Shown here piece after piece: positions 36,046 to 45,052 of a stretch of DNA of 64,000 bases. The position numbers were made by a program, and so were the translations under genes. Source of the stretch: Streptomyces sp. R41 (GTDB taxonomy: Bacteria; Actinomycetota; Actinomycetes; Streptomycetales; Streptomycetaceae); NCBI RefSeq assembly GCF_041053055.1, contig NZ_CP163443.1:1-64000 (forward strand), written 5' to 3'. The stretch's first letter is position 1, and the number at the start of each line of letters is the position of its first letter. The notes below the pieces were generated by a model. The model made no database searches. It was not told the origin of the DNA and saw only the letters and a program-made list of their open reading frames with translations.

Positions 36046-36680
36046 CGCCGCGGGCTGATCGTTCACGCGAGCGTGTCCGCCATGGGGTGGAAGGCTGAGC
36101 AGGACGTTCCCGGGCGGGGCATTGGGAATCGCGATGCCCCCAGGTCGGCGGTGGACCTTCCTGACCAGCCACACGCTTGGATACGACTCGTCGCCGCACG
36201 CTGTCCAGGAGCGCGGGTCCTCTGCTTGACCGCTGCGGTCGGCGGCTCCTGCCTGAGCTTGTCCTACCTTCCAAGCGTGGGTCTGAGCTGGTCATTCGTA
36301 AGATCGGCGGACCCGGGGGTCACTTTCCGTGGACGTCATTTCGACGTGAGTTCGGGAGTCACCCGTGACGCTTCTGCATGATCAATGTTGATGAGAATCG
36401 ATGTCGCCGCGGGCTGATCCGAGTGATCCCGGCGGTCCGCCCTCGTTCGGCCGACAGCGCGGGCAGCGCCTCGCTCGTTGTGCGGGTGTGGACGATGAAC
36501 GGAGGGGTGTGGACCAGTGGCCGTACGGGGCGGGGCAGCAGCGCTGCGCGCTGAGGTCCCGCATCGAGGCCGCCCTCGCCCGGCGCCTGGGGGTGACGCT
36601 CAAGCCGTCGGCGTGGCCCTCTCCGGCGAGCTCCGGGGCCAGGCGGCGCGATGGCTGGTGCCGGCTCGTAGGCTGCGGCC
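36046..36680. other. No gene; possible IS21 right end
   Basis: Around 36320-36365 the sequence TTTCGACGTGAGTTCGGGAG followed by TCACC resembles 48868-48893 near the left of the IS21 transposase at 48956, which would fit the IstB-like tail just upstream. The rest up to the carbonic anhydrase gene shows nothing clear. Confidence 0.35.
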
Positions 36681-37322
36681 ATGACCGAGATCCAGACCCC
36701 GACGCCCCGCGACGCCTTCGAGCTGCTGCTGGCCGGTAACCGGCGCTTCGTCGCCGGCGCCCCTGAGCACCCCAACCAGGACGCCACCCGCCGCGCCGAG
36801 ATCGCACCGGCCCAGCAGCCCTTCGCCGTGCTGTTCGGATGTTCCGACTCCCGGCTGGCCGCCGAGATCATCTTCGACCGCGGCCTGGGCGACCTGTTCG
36901 TGGTGCGCACCGCAGGCCACGTGATAGGCGCGGAAGTGCTGGGCAGCATCGAGTACGGCGTGGACGTACTGGGCTGCCCGCTGGTCGTGGTGCTCGGTCA
37001 CGATTCGTGCGGCGCGGTCGGCGCGGCATGCGCCGCGCTGGAGGACGGCATGGCGCCGGCCGGGTACATCCGGGACGTCGTGGAGCGGGTGACCCCCAGC
37101 GTGCTGGCGGCGCGGGCCGCCGGACGGGTCGAGCCGGAGGAGATCCTCGCCGAGCACATAAGGCACACCGTCGACCTGCTGCTGAACCGCTCCCGGGCGC
37201 TCGCCGAGAAGGTCGCTGCCGGGCAGGCCGCCGTGGTGGGTCTGTGCTACCGCCTGGCCGACGGCAGTGCGCAGCTCGTTGCGTCCCGCGGCCTCGATGC
37301 GGCGGTGCCCACCGCGTCCTGA
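36681..37322 (+). CDS. Beta-class carbonic anhydrase
   Basis: The 213-aa enzyme interconverts CO2 and bicarbonate. The zinc ligands are visible: Cys54 in GCSDSR, His107 and Cys110 in GHDSCGA, with the Asp56/Arg58 dyad in the same CSDSR motif. FVVRTAGHVIGAEVLGSIEY is the usual following segment. Length and order are normal, so it appears functional and cytosolic. The ATG at 36681 opens MTEIQTPTPRDAFELLLAGN. It is followed by a short zinc-ribbon-like gene. In this mobile region it is a stand-alone metabolic gene. Confidence 0.92.
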   Translation: MTEIQTPTPRDAFELLLAGNRRFVAGAPEHPNQDATRRAEIAPAQQPFAVLFGCSDSRLAAEIIFDRGLGDLFVVRTAGHVIGAEVLGSIEYGVDVLGCPLVVVLGHDSCGAVGAACAALEDGMAPAGYIRDVVERVTPSVLAARAAGRVEPEEILAEHIRHTVDLLLNRSRALAEKVAAGQAAVVGLCYRLADGSAQLVASRGLDAAVPTAS

Positions 37323-37434
37323 CCGCCCCGGCCGTGGCTGCTCAGCGTGCGTTTGCCGCGGTCGGAGGACACCCGTATACGTGAATGAGGAACCCCTCGC
37401 GTTCACCGCTTGATCATCCGTGGAAGGGCCCCCG

Positions 37435-37635
37435 ATGGCTCACGGAGCCGACCCCGCGCCCAGCACCGTACCCCGCGCCGACCTGGCGTGGGCCGCGGGC
37501 TGCGAGGTGTGCCGGGGATGGGGAACGGTCGTCACCGACGACTGGCGGCACGAGCTGTGCCCGGCCTGCCAGACCAGTGGGCGCTCAGCCGAATCCGTCA
37601 CCAATCAACCCGGCACCGGCGTCCGGGAGCAGTGA
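37435..37635 (+). CDS. Short zinc-ribbon-like protein
   Basis: The 66-aa protein has two CxxC pairs (GCEVCRGWG and LCPACQTSG) about 21 residues apart, the layout of a DnaJ-type zinc knuckle. The rest is polar. GGAAGGG precedes the ATG at 37435. It may bind zinc and a partner protein. It converges with the Sua5-type gene on the other strand. Confidence 0.65.
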   Translation: MAHGADPAPSTVPRADLAWAAGCEVCRGWGTVVTDDWRHELCPACQTSGRSAESVTNQPGTGVREQ

Positions 37636-37655
37636 GGGCACAGCGTCGGTGCTGG

Positions 37656-38627
37656 TCACGCGGTAAGCCGGGGCCCTGCGGCGCGGCGGAGCCGGTTGGC
37701 GATCCCCAGCCCCTCCTCCACCGGCAAGGACGCGACGATGAGGTCGCACCTCTGCTGATCGAGCTCGCGCAGAAACCCGTACAGGCCGCGCGCATAGGCG
37801 GCTGGCGAACCGGGCACCGTCACCACGGCGTGCGCCTTCACCGGAGCGTCGGCGAGGGAAGGGGGAAGAAGGACGCCCACCTGATGCCCCAGCTCCTGCG
37901 CACGCTCTGCTTCGGCGATGACCTTCTCGGGCTCGACGAGGACGACCCGCGCACGCGGCGCGTAGTGGGACGGGTGCTGCCCCGGCACCCGGACGGGGCT
38001 CGTCGAATGGACCGTGAGCGGGCATCCCAGAACCGCTTCGAGGTCCTCGCGCGTCACCCCGCCGGGCCGCAGGATGCTCGGGATCTCGCCCGTGGCGTCG
38101 ACGATCGTGGACTCGACGCCGACCTGGCAGGGGCCGCCGTCCAGCACGAAGTCGACGCCATCACCGAGCTCCGCACGGACGTGGTGTGCTGTTGTGGGGC
38201 TGACCTGGCCGAAGCGGTTGGCGGACGGGGCCGTGACGCCGCCGCCGAAGGCCGCCAGAAGTGCGAGTGCGACGGGGTGGTCGGGCACGCGCACGGCCAC
38301 CGTCTGAAGGCCGCCTGTCGCCTCAAGGGGCACCCGGTGACCGCGCCGCAACACTAGCGTGAGGGGCCCCGGCCAGAAGTGTTCGGCCAGCAGGCGCGCC
38401 GTTGCCGGCACGTCCTCGACCCAGTCGTCCAACAGCTCCGCGCCGCCAAGGTGGACGATCAGCGGGTGGGAGGGCGGACGCCCCTTGACCTGGAAGATGC
38501 GCGAGACAGCGGCGGGATCCTCGGCGTTCGCGCCCAGACCGTAGACGGTCTCGGTCGGGAAGGCCACCAGCCCTCCGGCGCGCAGCACAACGGCCGCCTT
38601 CTCGATGTCACTGGTTTGTGCCGTCAC
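37656..38627 (-). CDS. Threonylcarbamoyl-AMP synthase (Sua5 type)
   Basis: This 323-aa enzyme makes threonylcarbamoyl-AMP from Thr, bicarbonate and ATP for the t6A37 tRNA modification. The YrdC domain shows AGGLVAFPTETVYGLGANAE, FQVKGRPPSHPLIVHL (KxR motif), FWPGPLTLVL, TAPSANRFGQVSPTTAHHVR and VESTIVDATGEIPSILRPGG. A Sua5 C-terminal domain follows (GQHPSHYAPRARVVLVEPEK to the end). The length fits Sua5 rather than the shorter TsaC. GTG 38627 (VTAQTSDIEKAA) is chosen over the upstream Met because the conserved domain starts soon after. Most genomes have one such gene; here it may be an extra copy. Confidence 0.88.
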   Translation of the reverse strand: MTAQTSDIEKAAVVLRAGGLVAFPTETVYGLGANAEDPAAVSRIFQVKGRPPSHPLIVHLGGAELLDDWVEDVPATARLLAEHFWPGPLTLVLRRGHRVPLEATGGLQTVAVRVPDHPVALALLAAFGGGVTAPSANRFGQVSPTTAHHVRAELGDGVDFVLDGGPCQVGVESTIVDATGEIPSILRPGGVTREDLEAVLGCPLTVHSTSPVRVPGQHPSHYAPRARVVLVEPEKVIAEAERAQELGHQVGVLLPPSLADAPVKAHAVVTVPGSPAAYARGLYGFLRELDQQRCDLIVASLPVEEGLGIANRLRRAAGPRLTA

Positions 38628-38758
38628 CCTCGCAATCCTAGGGCGACGATCATGATCAATCTCAGCGCCAACCACGGTTCCAGTCCGGGGCCGTGATCGC
38701 TGACGCGAGCGTGTCCCGCTGGTCGCCGGCCGCCCCGGATCTCGGATACGGTCCAGGC

Positions 38759-39310
38759 GTGGACAGGTGGGACGCCGAGGTCGTACGGGCGCGGATACAT
38801 GAGAAGGCTGCGCGGGATCCGAGGCTTGCGGTCCATGGGGCCGCAGACCACCGGTACGAGCTCGGTCAGCGGCGTACGGAGGCTGAGGTGCGAGCCTTCG
38901 AGGAGGCCCACGGGATCCGGCTACCCGAGTCGTACCGCTCCTTCCTCACGGAGATCGGCGACGGCGGAGCCGGGCCAGCCCACGGGCTCCTGCCGCTGCT
39001 CGACCCGGTACCCGAGGAGCACGGGGACGAGTGGGCGTCGGTCGACGAGCGACGAAGAGACCGGATACCCGGCTTCCTGGCCGCGCCGTTCCGGTTCACC
39101 AGGCACGTGCCGATCGGCCGCGTCCTCGACAGCGACTCCTCCCTCGCCGGCACGCTTACCCTCTGCGAGATAGGGTGCGCGACCTTCTACCGACTCGTCG
39201 TGAATGGCCCCTGTACAGGGCAGGTCTGGTCCCATGACCCGGACTGGGGCGGCTTCCGGCCGGGTCCCGACTTCCGTGACTGGTACACCGCATGGCTGGA
39301 CCAGCCGTGA
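38759..39310 (+). CDS. SMI1/KNR4 (SUKH-type) protein
   Basis: The 183-aa protein has the SUKH core: RTEAEVRAFEEAHGIRLPES, YRSFLTEIGDGGAGPAHGLL and later LTLCEIGCATFYRLVVNGPC, GQVWSHDPDWGGFRP. SUKH proteins are often immunity proteins against contact-dependent toxins. Here no toxin gene adjoins, so the role is unclear. GTG 38759 is assumed as start; an ATG-type start further upstream (38693) is possible. Confidence 0.75.
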   Translation: MDRWDAEVVRARIHEKAARDPRLAVHGAADHRYELGQRRTEAEVRAFEEAHGIRLPESYRSFLTEIGDGGAGPAHGLLPLLDPVPEEHGDEWASVDERRRDRIPGFLAAPFRFTRHVPIGRVLDSDSSLAGTLTLCEIGCATFYRLVVNGPCTGQVWSHDPDWGGFRPGPDFRDWYTAWLDQP

Positions 39311-39410
39311 CCCGCTTCGCGCACACCTCGAGACTCCCCCGACCACCCCACCCCACCCCACCACCGGGGCCCCTGAGATGCTCCGCTGTTCGTGGCGTTA
39401 GCATCGCCAG

Positions 39411-39950
39411 GTGGGAATTTCTGGGTGCCCGTGCATCCTGTGTACACAGTCCTCGCGGGAAGCATCATGGGACCAGCGTGACCGGACGATAGCCGCCAGC
39501 ACCCGGGACCACGGCTGGCACGTTATGGGAGTGCACGCAGACGACGACACCCCGGCAGGCTGGGCCTACTCCATCGGTCTGTGGCACACGCTGCGCAGCC
39601 CCGAGATATGCGTCTTCGGGCTGGCCGTCGACACCATGATGCCCCTCATCAACGCTGCGGGCGACGCCGTAGTCAACGGTCCTCCCCTCATGCCCGACCA
39701 GCGCCGGAACGACATCTTTGACCACGTCCCCGCCGTCATCCGGCCCGTGCATGAGAGCTGGTGCACCGACTTCTTCGGCGCGGGGCTGGACTTCTACCAG
39801 GTCTCGCCCCTGCCCGTGGCCCAGCTCTTCTGGCCCGACAGAGAAGGCTGCTTCCCCTGGGAGGACGGGGCTGCCGACTACTGCCGGGACAACCAGCCTC
39901 TGCTGTGGATCCCCAAGCCGGACACCCCCGGTCCGTGGGGAGCGAGCTGA
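39411..39950 (+). CDS. DUF4262 domain protein
   Basis: The 179-aa protein follows the DUF4262 pattern: HGWHVMGVHADDDTPAGWAY, SIGLWHTLRSPEICVFGLAV, VNGPPLMPDQRRNDIFDHVP, YQVSPLPVAQLFWPDREGCF and a closing NQPLLWIPKPDTPGPW. The N-terminus has a Cys cluster (CPCILC). The family is widespread and uncharacterised. It opens with GTG at 39411. Confidence 0.8.
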   Translation: MGISGCPCILCTQSSREASWDQRDRTIAASTRDHGWHVMGVHADDDTPAGWAYSIGLWHTLRSPEICVFGLAVDTMMPLINAAGDAVVNGPPLMPDQRRNDIFDHVPAVIRPVHESWCTDFFGAGLDFYQVSPLPVAQLFWPDREGCFPWEDGAADYCRDNQPLLWIPKPDTPGPWGAS

Positions 39951-40044
39951 GTCCTGAATGATGGTCCAACAGCCGCGATGACTGCCCCGGTCAGTGAGGG
40001 CCGTGGCAGAGACTGCCGATCAGTCGCCGACGAACCATACGTAC

Positions 40045-40616
40045 CTATGGCGCCCTTCTTCCGCTGTCCGGCACATGGCCCGCACCCTGATCGACCCAGG
40101 GACCGCTACGCTCCGCGGGCAGTCGATCCAGCTCCTCCAGCAGCATGGGTCTCTGCCAGCTGTTGAAGACTGTGTCCGCGTATGGGCACAGCCCCGCGAG
40201 CACGGGGAACTGTGCTGGGTCGATGTCCACAAGCGCCTCGTCCCAGGACACACCGCGAGCATCTCGTACGCACGGGCCGACAGCGGCCCTTTCGACTGGG
40301 CCGCGGCATACAGCAGCGCGCGACTCTCCCGCGCCGACTCCTCGACGAAAGCCTCGGCGTCCGGGTCGGCCAGCAGCTGATGGAAACGAGTGAGGAGCTG
40401 CGGTTCCGGGAGGCTCTGGCCCGACAGGTAACGCGAAAGCCGGGTGGGATCCACACCAAGCACCTCGGCCAGGTCTGCGGAGGTCATCCCCGCCCGCTCG
40501 CGCAGGCCACGAAGGTGCTCAGCGAAGGCTCTCTCCTTCTTCCCGAGTTCATCACTGAGTGGTGCCAGCGCAGGCGGCCGTGGCACGACAGCTCGTTCCG
40601 GCGACTGCTCAGTCAC
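40045..40616 (-). pseudogene. XRE-family regulator with a 2-bp duplication
   Basis: From GTG 40616 (GGGGAGAAGG upstream) the frame encodes an XRE helix-turn-helix (FAEHLRGLRERAGMTSADLA, EVLGVDPTRLSRYLSGQSLP) and a helical linker ending ARAYEMLAV. At about 40250 the DNA reads GCGGTGTGTCCTGG; with one TG fewer the protein would continue VSWDEALVDIDPAQFPVLAG, LCPYADTVFNSWQRPMLLEE, the usual C-terminal part. As it stands the original frame runs on into an unrelated sequence. This is a recent loss or a read error. Confidence 0.75.
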
Positions 40617-40750
40617 TGATCCTTCTCCCCCGGATTGTCTGCCCGCAAGATGCCTGGAGCACCGCAAGATGGTCTTGCTCTCTGCCGCAACAGGTGTGCG
40701 GCGCGGTGGGGTTGACCCTAGCCGGACCGCCCGGCTGGAAGGAGATCCCC

Positions 40751-41023
40751 ATGCCCACCACCCCCTCACCGCAGCAGCCCCGGCCGTTCCCCGAGCTCCG
40801 AGTCGGTGGTCTGCGCCTTGCGATCAACCGCCTCCCGCACCGACTGCCGGCACTGCTCAGTCGCACTGCCGGTCCGTGCCGGACAGGTGAATCCGACGGA
40901 CGCGGACAGCGGTACCGGCGCCGGGCAAAGGCGCTGCTCTGGCGCGCAGCGCTCGGCGCGGCGTACGCCATCGGCACGGGCGCGGTCACGATCGCGGTTC
41001 GCTGGGTCGTTGCCTCGCTCTGA
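40751..41023 (+). CDS. Small protein with C-terminal membrane segment
   Basis: The 90-aa protein is basic and Pro-rich at the N-terminus and ends in one hydrophobic helix (LLWRAALGAAYAIGTGAVTI, then AVRWVVASL). AAGGAGAT sits just right before the ATG. It is divergent from the XRE gene (135 bp apart) and may be controlled by it. A strong terminator follows. Family not recognised. Confidence 0.65.
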   Translation: MPTTPSPQQPRPFPELRVGGLRLAINRLPHRLPALLSRTAGPCRTGESDGRGQRYRRRAKALLWRAALGAAYAIGTGAVTIAVRWVVASL

Positions 41024-41025
41024 CA

Positions 41026-41071
41026 GAGCGTCGGCCGGCGTGGGGGGACCAGCCCGCGCCGGCCGACGCTC
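41026..41071 (+). terminator. 15-bp stem terminator
   Basis: GAGCGTCGGCCGGCG and CGCCGGCCGACGCTC flank a 16-base loop directly after the stop codon at 41023. Confidence 0.8.
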
Positions 41072-41351
41072 GCGCTACAGGACGAAGCTTCAGACGCGTC
41101 TTTAGTCGGAGCACAGGATCAGATGAAGGCCGTGTTCACGTCCCCGGAATCCCCGCACGGGCGGTCATGTTCGGGGCATCGTTCGAGGCCAGACCACAAG
41201 AACAAGCTGAGCTCACACCTCATTCATGACACTCCCGAAGCCCTTTCTTGACCCATTTACCCTATTCGCCCTTTTGAAGTGCTTTTGCGTCTGTTAAGTG
41301 TTCGCAGCGAAACAGTTCGTCAGCTGACAAAAGGAAGCGAGGGGCCCTCGA

Positions 41352-42692
41352 GTGGTGTGGCGAGAATGGGTTAAGAAAGGGCCGCAGAGATTGGCCACCG
41401 TCTCCGCGCTGGTGGCCGCGACGCTGGTCGGACTTCCGTCCGCAGCGCCGTCCGCGGCCGTGCCCGTGCAGGAGGCTGCTGCGATGGGTGCGTATGTGGT
41501 TGTGCTTCATGACTCGGCGCGGGGACAGCTCGACGCGATCGTGAAAGAACACCGCGCGCGCTATGGGGAGGTGACGGGGTTCGTTTACCGGCATGCCCTG
41601 GTCGGCTATTCGGCCCGGATCCCGAACTCCCAGGTGTCGCGCCTGCAGAACGACCCCAGAGTGGAGATGGTGGCGCCTGACAGGCCTGTCCACGCCACCC
41701 AGCAGAGACTGTCGATCGGCGTGGACCGCGTGGACGGCGACGTGAGCAGCACGCGGTCCGGGAACGGGTCCGGGTCGGTGGATGCCGGTGTGGCGATCCT
41801 TGACAGTGGGATTGACCTCGACCACCCCGATCTGAACGTGGCCGGCGGGGTCAACTGCGTGAATCGCGGCAAGCCCCCTCAGGACGACCAAGGACATGGC
41901 ACCGGCGTCGCCGGCATCGTCGGAGCCAAAGACAACGACGCGGATACGGTGGGCGTCGCGCCCGGCGCCCGGCTCTATGCGGTCAAGGTGCTCAACACCC
42001 GCCTGGCCGGGAATGACTCCAGGATTGTGTGCGGGCTCGACTGGGTGGCCCAGCACGCCCAGGGCAGCAACATCAACGTGGTGAACATGAGCCTCGCGGG
42101 AATCAGTCCCGACGACGGAAACTGCGGGCGCACCAAGCGCGATGTGCTGCACCTGGCGGTCTGCAAGGTCAACGAGGCCGGGGTAACGGTCGTGGTCGCG
42201 GCCGGCAACGACAGCACCGACTTCGCCAACACCTCCCCGGCCAACTACAACGAAGTCCTCACCGTCACCGCCATGCAGGATGCCGACGGCCAGCCCGGCG
42301 GCCTCGGCACGATCGCGCCCGGATGCCAGACAACGGTTCCGTACGACGACGCGGCGACAGACTTCTCCAACTTCACCACCATCGGCTCCGCCGATGCCGC
42401 CCACACCATCGCCGCCCCGGGCCTGTGCCTGCGGACCACCGCCCTCATCGACGGCCCCGGCGGGGGCAACGTGATCTGGTTCGGCGGAACCTCGTTCTCC
42501 TCGCCCCACGTGGCCGGCACCGCCGCCCTCTGCATCACCACGAGCTGCGCCGGAATGACCCCCGCCCAGGTCATCGCCAAGCTCCGTGCCGACGCCGCAG
42601 CCCAACCCGCCAGCTACGGCTTCACCGGCGACCCCCACACTCCAATCGACAACCGCTACTACGGCTACCTCGACTACGCAGGAAAGTACTGA
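41352..42692 (+). CDS. Secreted subtilisin-like serine protease (S8)
   Basis: The 446-aa pre-pro-enzyme has a signal peptide (about residues 1-35), an inhibitor I9-type propeptide (AYVVVLHDSARGQLDAIVKE, VTGFVYRHALVGYSARIPNS) and a peptidase S8 domain. The triad is complete: Asp151 (AILDSGIDLDHPDL), His182 (GHGTGVAG) and Ser381 (FGGTSFSSPHVAG). The oxyanion Asn is in VVAAGNDS. It ends soon after the catalytic Ser region, with no C-terminal P-domain. The GTG at 41352 precedes the basic n-region. It is a stand-alone exoenzyme gene. Confidence 0.9.
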   Translation: MVWREWVKKGPQRLATVSALVAATLVGLPSAAPSAAVPVQEAAAMGAYVVVLHDSARGQLDAIVKEHRARYGEVTGFVYRHALVGYSARIPNSQVSRLQNDPRVEMVAPDRPVHATQQRLSIGVDRVDGDVSSTRSGNGSGSVDAGVAILDSGIDLDHPDLNVAGGVNCVNRGKPPQDDQGHGTGVAGIVGAKDNDADTVGVAPGARLYAVKVLNTRLAGNDSRIVCGLDWVAQHAQGSNINVVNMSLAGISPDDGNCGRTKRDVLHLAVCKVNEAGVTVVVAAGNDSTDFANTSPANYNEVLTVTAMQDADGQPGGLGTIAPGCQTTVPYDDAATDFSNFTTIGSADAAHTIAAPGLCLRTTALIDGPGGGNVIWFGGTSFSSPHVAGTAALCITTSCAGMTPAQVIAKLRADAAAQPASYGFTGDPHTPIDNRYYGYLDYAGKY

Positions 42693-42694
42693 CC

Positions 42695-42835
42695 TGGGCA
42701 ACCGCCCGGCTGGGTCACCCAGTGGCTCCAGGTATCGGTGTCCACGGCACTGTGCTCTCGCAGGCGCAGGTGGTGCAGTGCCGTCGACTTGCCTGTGCCG
42801 GACATCCCCGTGATCAATGGCGGGCACCTCCGTGT
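42695..42835 (-). pseudogene. P-loop ATPase, N-terminal scrap
   Basis: A minus-strand frame reads PPLITGMSGTGKSTALHHLR followed by AVDTDTWSHWVTQPG. The Walker A GMSGTGKST is intact, but the rest of this shikimate-kinase-like family (about 180 aa) is absent and one extra base seems to separate the start codon from the motif. Confidence 0.6.
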
Positions 42836-43134
42836 AGGTCCCGGACACGCCCTTCCAAAGGCTGCCCCAGCGCCCCTGATTGCGACCGGCCGTGGTTCTC
42901 GCCCAATGCCCGCCTCGGTCGCCCGGCGGGCTTCCCGCCGAACATTGCGATGCAGCAGACTCACCTCTGGCGGCCTTGGTCCTGACAATGTGAACGCGCG
43001 CTCTGGACAGCACCCAGGATCACGCCACGGCCGCCACCACGTCCCCTGAATCCCCAGGTGAGTGATCAAGTTCGAGACGCCGTTCGAGGACCGGAAGAAA
43101 AAGATCAACGGCGTGCGATCGCGTCCCGCGGTGG
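42836..43134. other. No gene supported
   Basis: Spacer between the P-loop scrap and the next minus-strand gene. Confidence 0.5.
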
Positions 43135-43662
43135 TCACCCGACCGCGTCGTCCTGTCGGCGTAGTTCGCCGCCCGCCAGAACGACACCGGCGGCCGAGGC
43201 AGACATCAGGCCCGCGATGGCGAGCATCATGCGCTGCTGGCTTTCGATGACGGCCTCGTACTGGCTCCGCGAAAGCTCCACCTTGACTCGGGGCGAGGTG
43301 GATTGGTCGTAGGAGAAGTACCGGCCGCCCTCGGCCGTGGGCGACTCCAAGGCCCCTTCCCCGCCCGCCGCGTTGATGATGATCATCGCGACGCCCAAGG
43401 CGATCAGCAGCCCGGGCACCGCCTTCACCCGGCCGGGCAGACGCAGGAAAACGGACCACCTCGACCGCGCGTTCGATCCGGTCCCGGCCATGGGCACGAC
43501 GGCGGTCCCCAGGACCAGAAAAGCCAGCAGGATCACTGGCACCGCCCACCCTGTGCCGTCGACCGGCGACGGCCCCGGTAGCCAGGTGAGCGCGACAAAC
43601 GACAGCACGACGGCGCTCAGCCCCGCCGCGAACCCGCTGTGCAGCGTGAAAGTCCTTCTCAT
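43135..43662 (-). CDS. Four-helix membrane protein, unknown
   Basis: The 175-aa protein begins MRRTFTLHSGFAAGLSAVVL. Hydrophobic segments are at about residues 10-27, 37-56, 80-96 and 147-165, with a soluble loop between helices 3 and 4 (SYDQSTSPRVKVELSRSQYE). I do not recognise the family. The ATG at 43662 is preceded by GCGAGG. It precedes, on the same strand, the P-loop scrap. Confidence 0.65.
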   Translation of the reverse strand: MRRTFTLHSGFAAGLSAVVLSFVALTWLPGPSPVDGTGWAVPVILLAFLVLGTAVVPMAGTGSNARSRWSVFLRLPGRVKAVPGLLIALGVAMIIINAAGGEGALESPTAEGGRYFSYDQSTSPRVKVELSRSQYEAVIESQQRMMLAIAGLMSASAAGVVLAGGELRRQDDAVG

Positions 43663-43763
43663 GACCCGGAGCCTCGCACTTGCACCGCTCCGGGTCATTG
43701 CCCTATCCCGCAAAAAACAGCGCGGTAAGCAACGTTCCTCGCCGGACTGTTGGCAGCGCATAG

Positions 43764-44151
43764 CTACGCTGCCCGGTGCTGATCCTCAGGCCACCGCGCG
43801 GCCGGGGCCGCCCCTGGGCGTGCCGGCGGGGCCGATGCCCGGTGGGACGGATCGCTGCCGGCCAGGCGGGTGTGGGTGAAGTGCAGCAGTCGCTGCAGGT
43901 GGCCGAGGATGCGGCGCACGCGCAGCCGGTGGCCGCGGCGGCGGGCCAGGTTCCCCGGCGGCGACCAGAGTGCCAATCCCGGCGCAGTCGCAGAAGTCGA
44001 CGCCGGCCAGGTCGATCACCGTCTCTTCGTACACGGTCACCGCAGCGGCCAGTGCCTGGCGCAGATCCGCGGCGGTGTCGATGTCCAGTTCCCCGGAAAC
44101 GGTGATCACGGCCCATCGCAGACTCGGCCCGGCACTCACCGCGATGTCCAT
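43764..44151 (-). pseudogene. STAS anti-anti-sigma factor, one-base frameshift
   Basis: MDIAVSAGPSLRWAVITVSG, ELDIDTAADLRQALAAAV and DLAGVDFCDCAGIGTLVAA match a STAS domain; the residue normally phosphorylated (Ser in DSSG) is here replaced in CDCAG. After about residue 65 a run of four G (near 43964) shifts the frame. With three G the protein would continue NLARRRGHRLRVRRILGHLQ, RLLHFTHTRL in the expected STAS pattern. The homopolymer makes a sequencing error plausible. Confidence 0.7.
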
Positions 44152-44286
44152 GTCCCAGCCACCTTCCCCGCAGCACGGATGGGCCCGGCCCAGCACAGGG
44201 TCGACGTGTCACCGGGGCCGGACCGCTCTGTGCCGCACGACCGCTCATCACATATGCGGCAGATATCAACCAAAACCGGGCAAGGC

Positions 44287-44323
44287 GTCCCTGTCCAGGG
44301 ACGGAAATTCCCTGGACAGGGAC
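44287..44323. repeat. 15-bp perfect inverted repeat
   Basis: GTCCCTGTCCAGGGA and TCCCTGGACAGGGAC flank a 7-base loop (CGGAAAT). It is not next to a gene end and could be a terminator, a protein-binding site or a mobile-element end. Confidence 0.6.
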
Positions 44324-44902
44324 AGCAGAGCCGCTGGTGGGCGCTGCCGCCGTCAGGGGCGCCGGTGGTAGGCAGTGAGGGCCCCTGGCCGGAGGCCCCG
44401 TTGCGGAGCCACGACGAAGGTAACTCGGGGGGGCAGGCCGGCTCCCCGCCGCCCGCCGCGCGGAACTCGATGCCCTCGGCATGCGCTGGTGAGGCCTGCT
44501 GCTGTCCCGGCGCAGGCCGGTACGTCGCCCAGATGCTTTGGATTCAACGGTGAGCCAGCGCGGTGCGGGCCGCGGGCATCGGATGGACTCATAACGTGAT
44601 CCGCAAGGCTCCCCCAGCCTGTCGTCGGGGGCTCTGGAGATTCCCTGCCTCCCTCTCCAGGGCCCCGACGCGTCTGCAGCGCAGTTCTTCTGCCATGCCG
44701 GCCGCCTTGCTTGTACGGACAGCTGCCGGGGCTGTCACACACTTTGGTCCGGCCTGATGATCTGCGTCTCTCGTCGTACTCAGGAGAGCTCAGGGGGGAT
44801 CGAGGCGCGGCCGCCCGCCCCGGACTGGCTGATCGAGCAAGGCGGCGTTTGAGTCCGACTGGCCACCATGGCGCCCCTGGCGCAGGGCGGCTCAGGATCC
44901 GG
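44324..44902. other. No gene supported
   Basis: GC-rich spacer. Short complementary stretches near 44605-44630 (CTCCCCCAGCC / GTCGGGGGCTC) could form a weak hairpin. Confidence 0.45.
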
Positions 44903-45052
44903 CTGGCTCCGGTACGGCGAGACAACTGCAGGGATGCAAGAGACCCTCGGGCTACCCTCCGAGGGCCTCTGCCAGCTCTCCCCTCACCACATGGAGTACG
45001 GGTCATGGGGGGCGCTTATGGAGTTGCACAGATTCTGACAGGTAGTCATATC
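44903..45052 (-). repeat. Short form of the long repeat, copy 3 of 3
   Basis: Inverted relative to copies 1 and 2, this 150-bp segment matches 183-337. It includes the hairpin (44941-44968) and the preceding CATGACCCGTACTCCATG block, but not the HTH-like tail. Confidence 0.8.

Noticed and set aside
39345..39372. ACCCCACCCCACCCC-like run after the SMI1/KNR4 gene
   Set aside because: A simple C/A-rich stretch without further structure; probably chance or low-complexity slippage.
41262..43013. A 583-codon open frame on the minus strand
   Set aside because: It is the antisense shadow of the subtilase gene, which has a complete catalytic triad and signal peptide.
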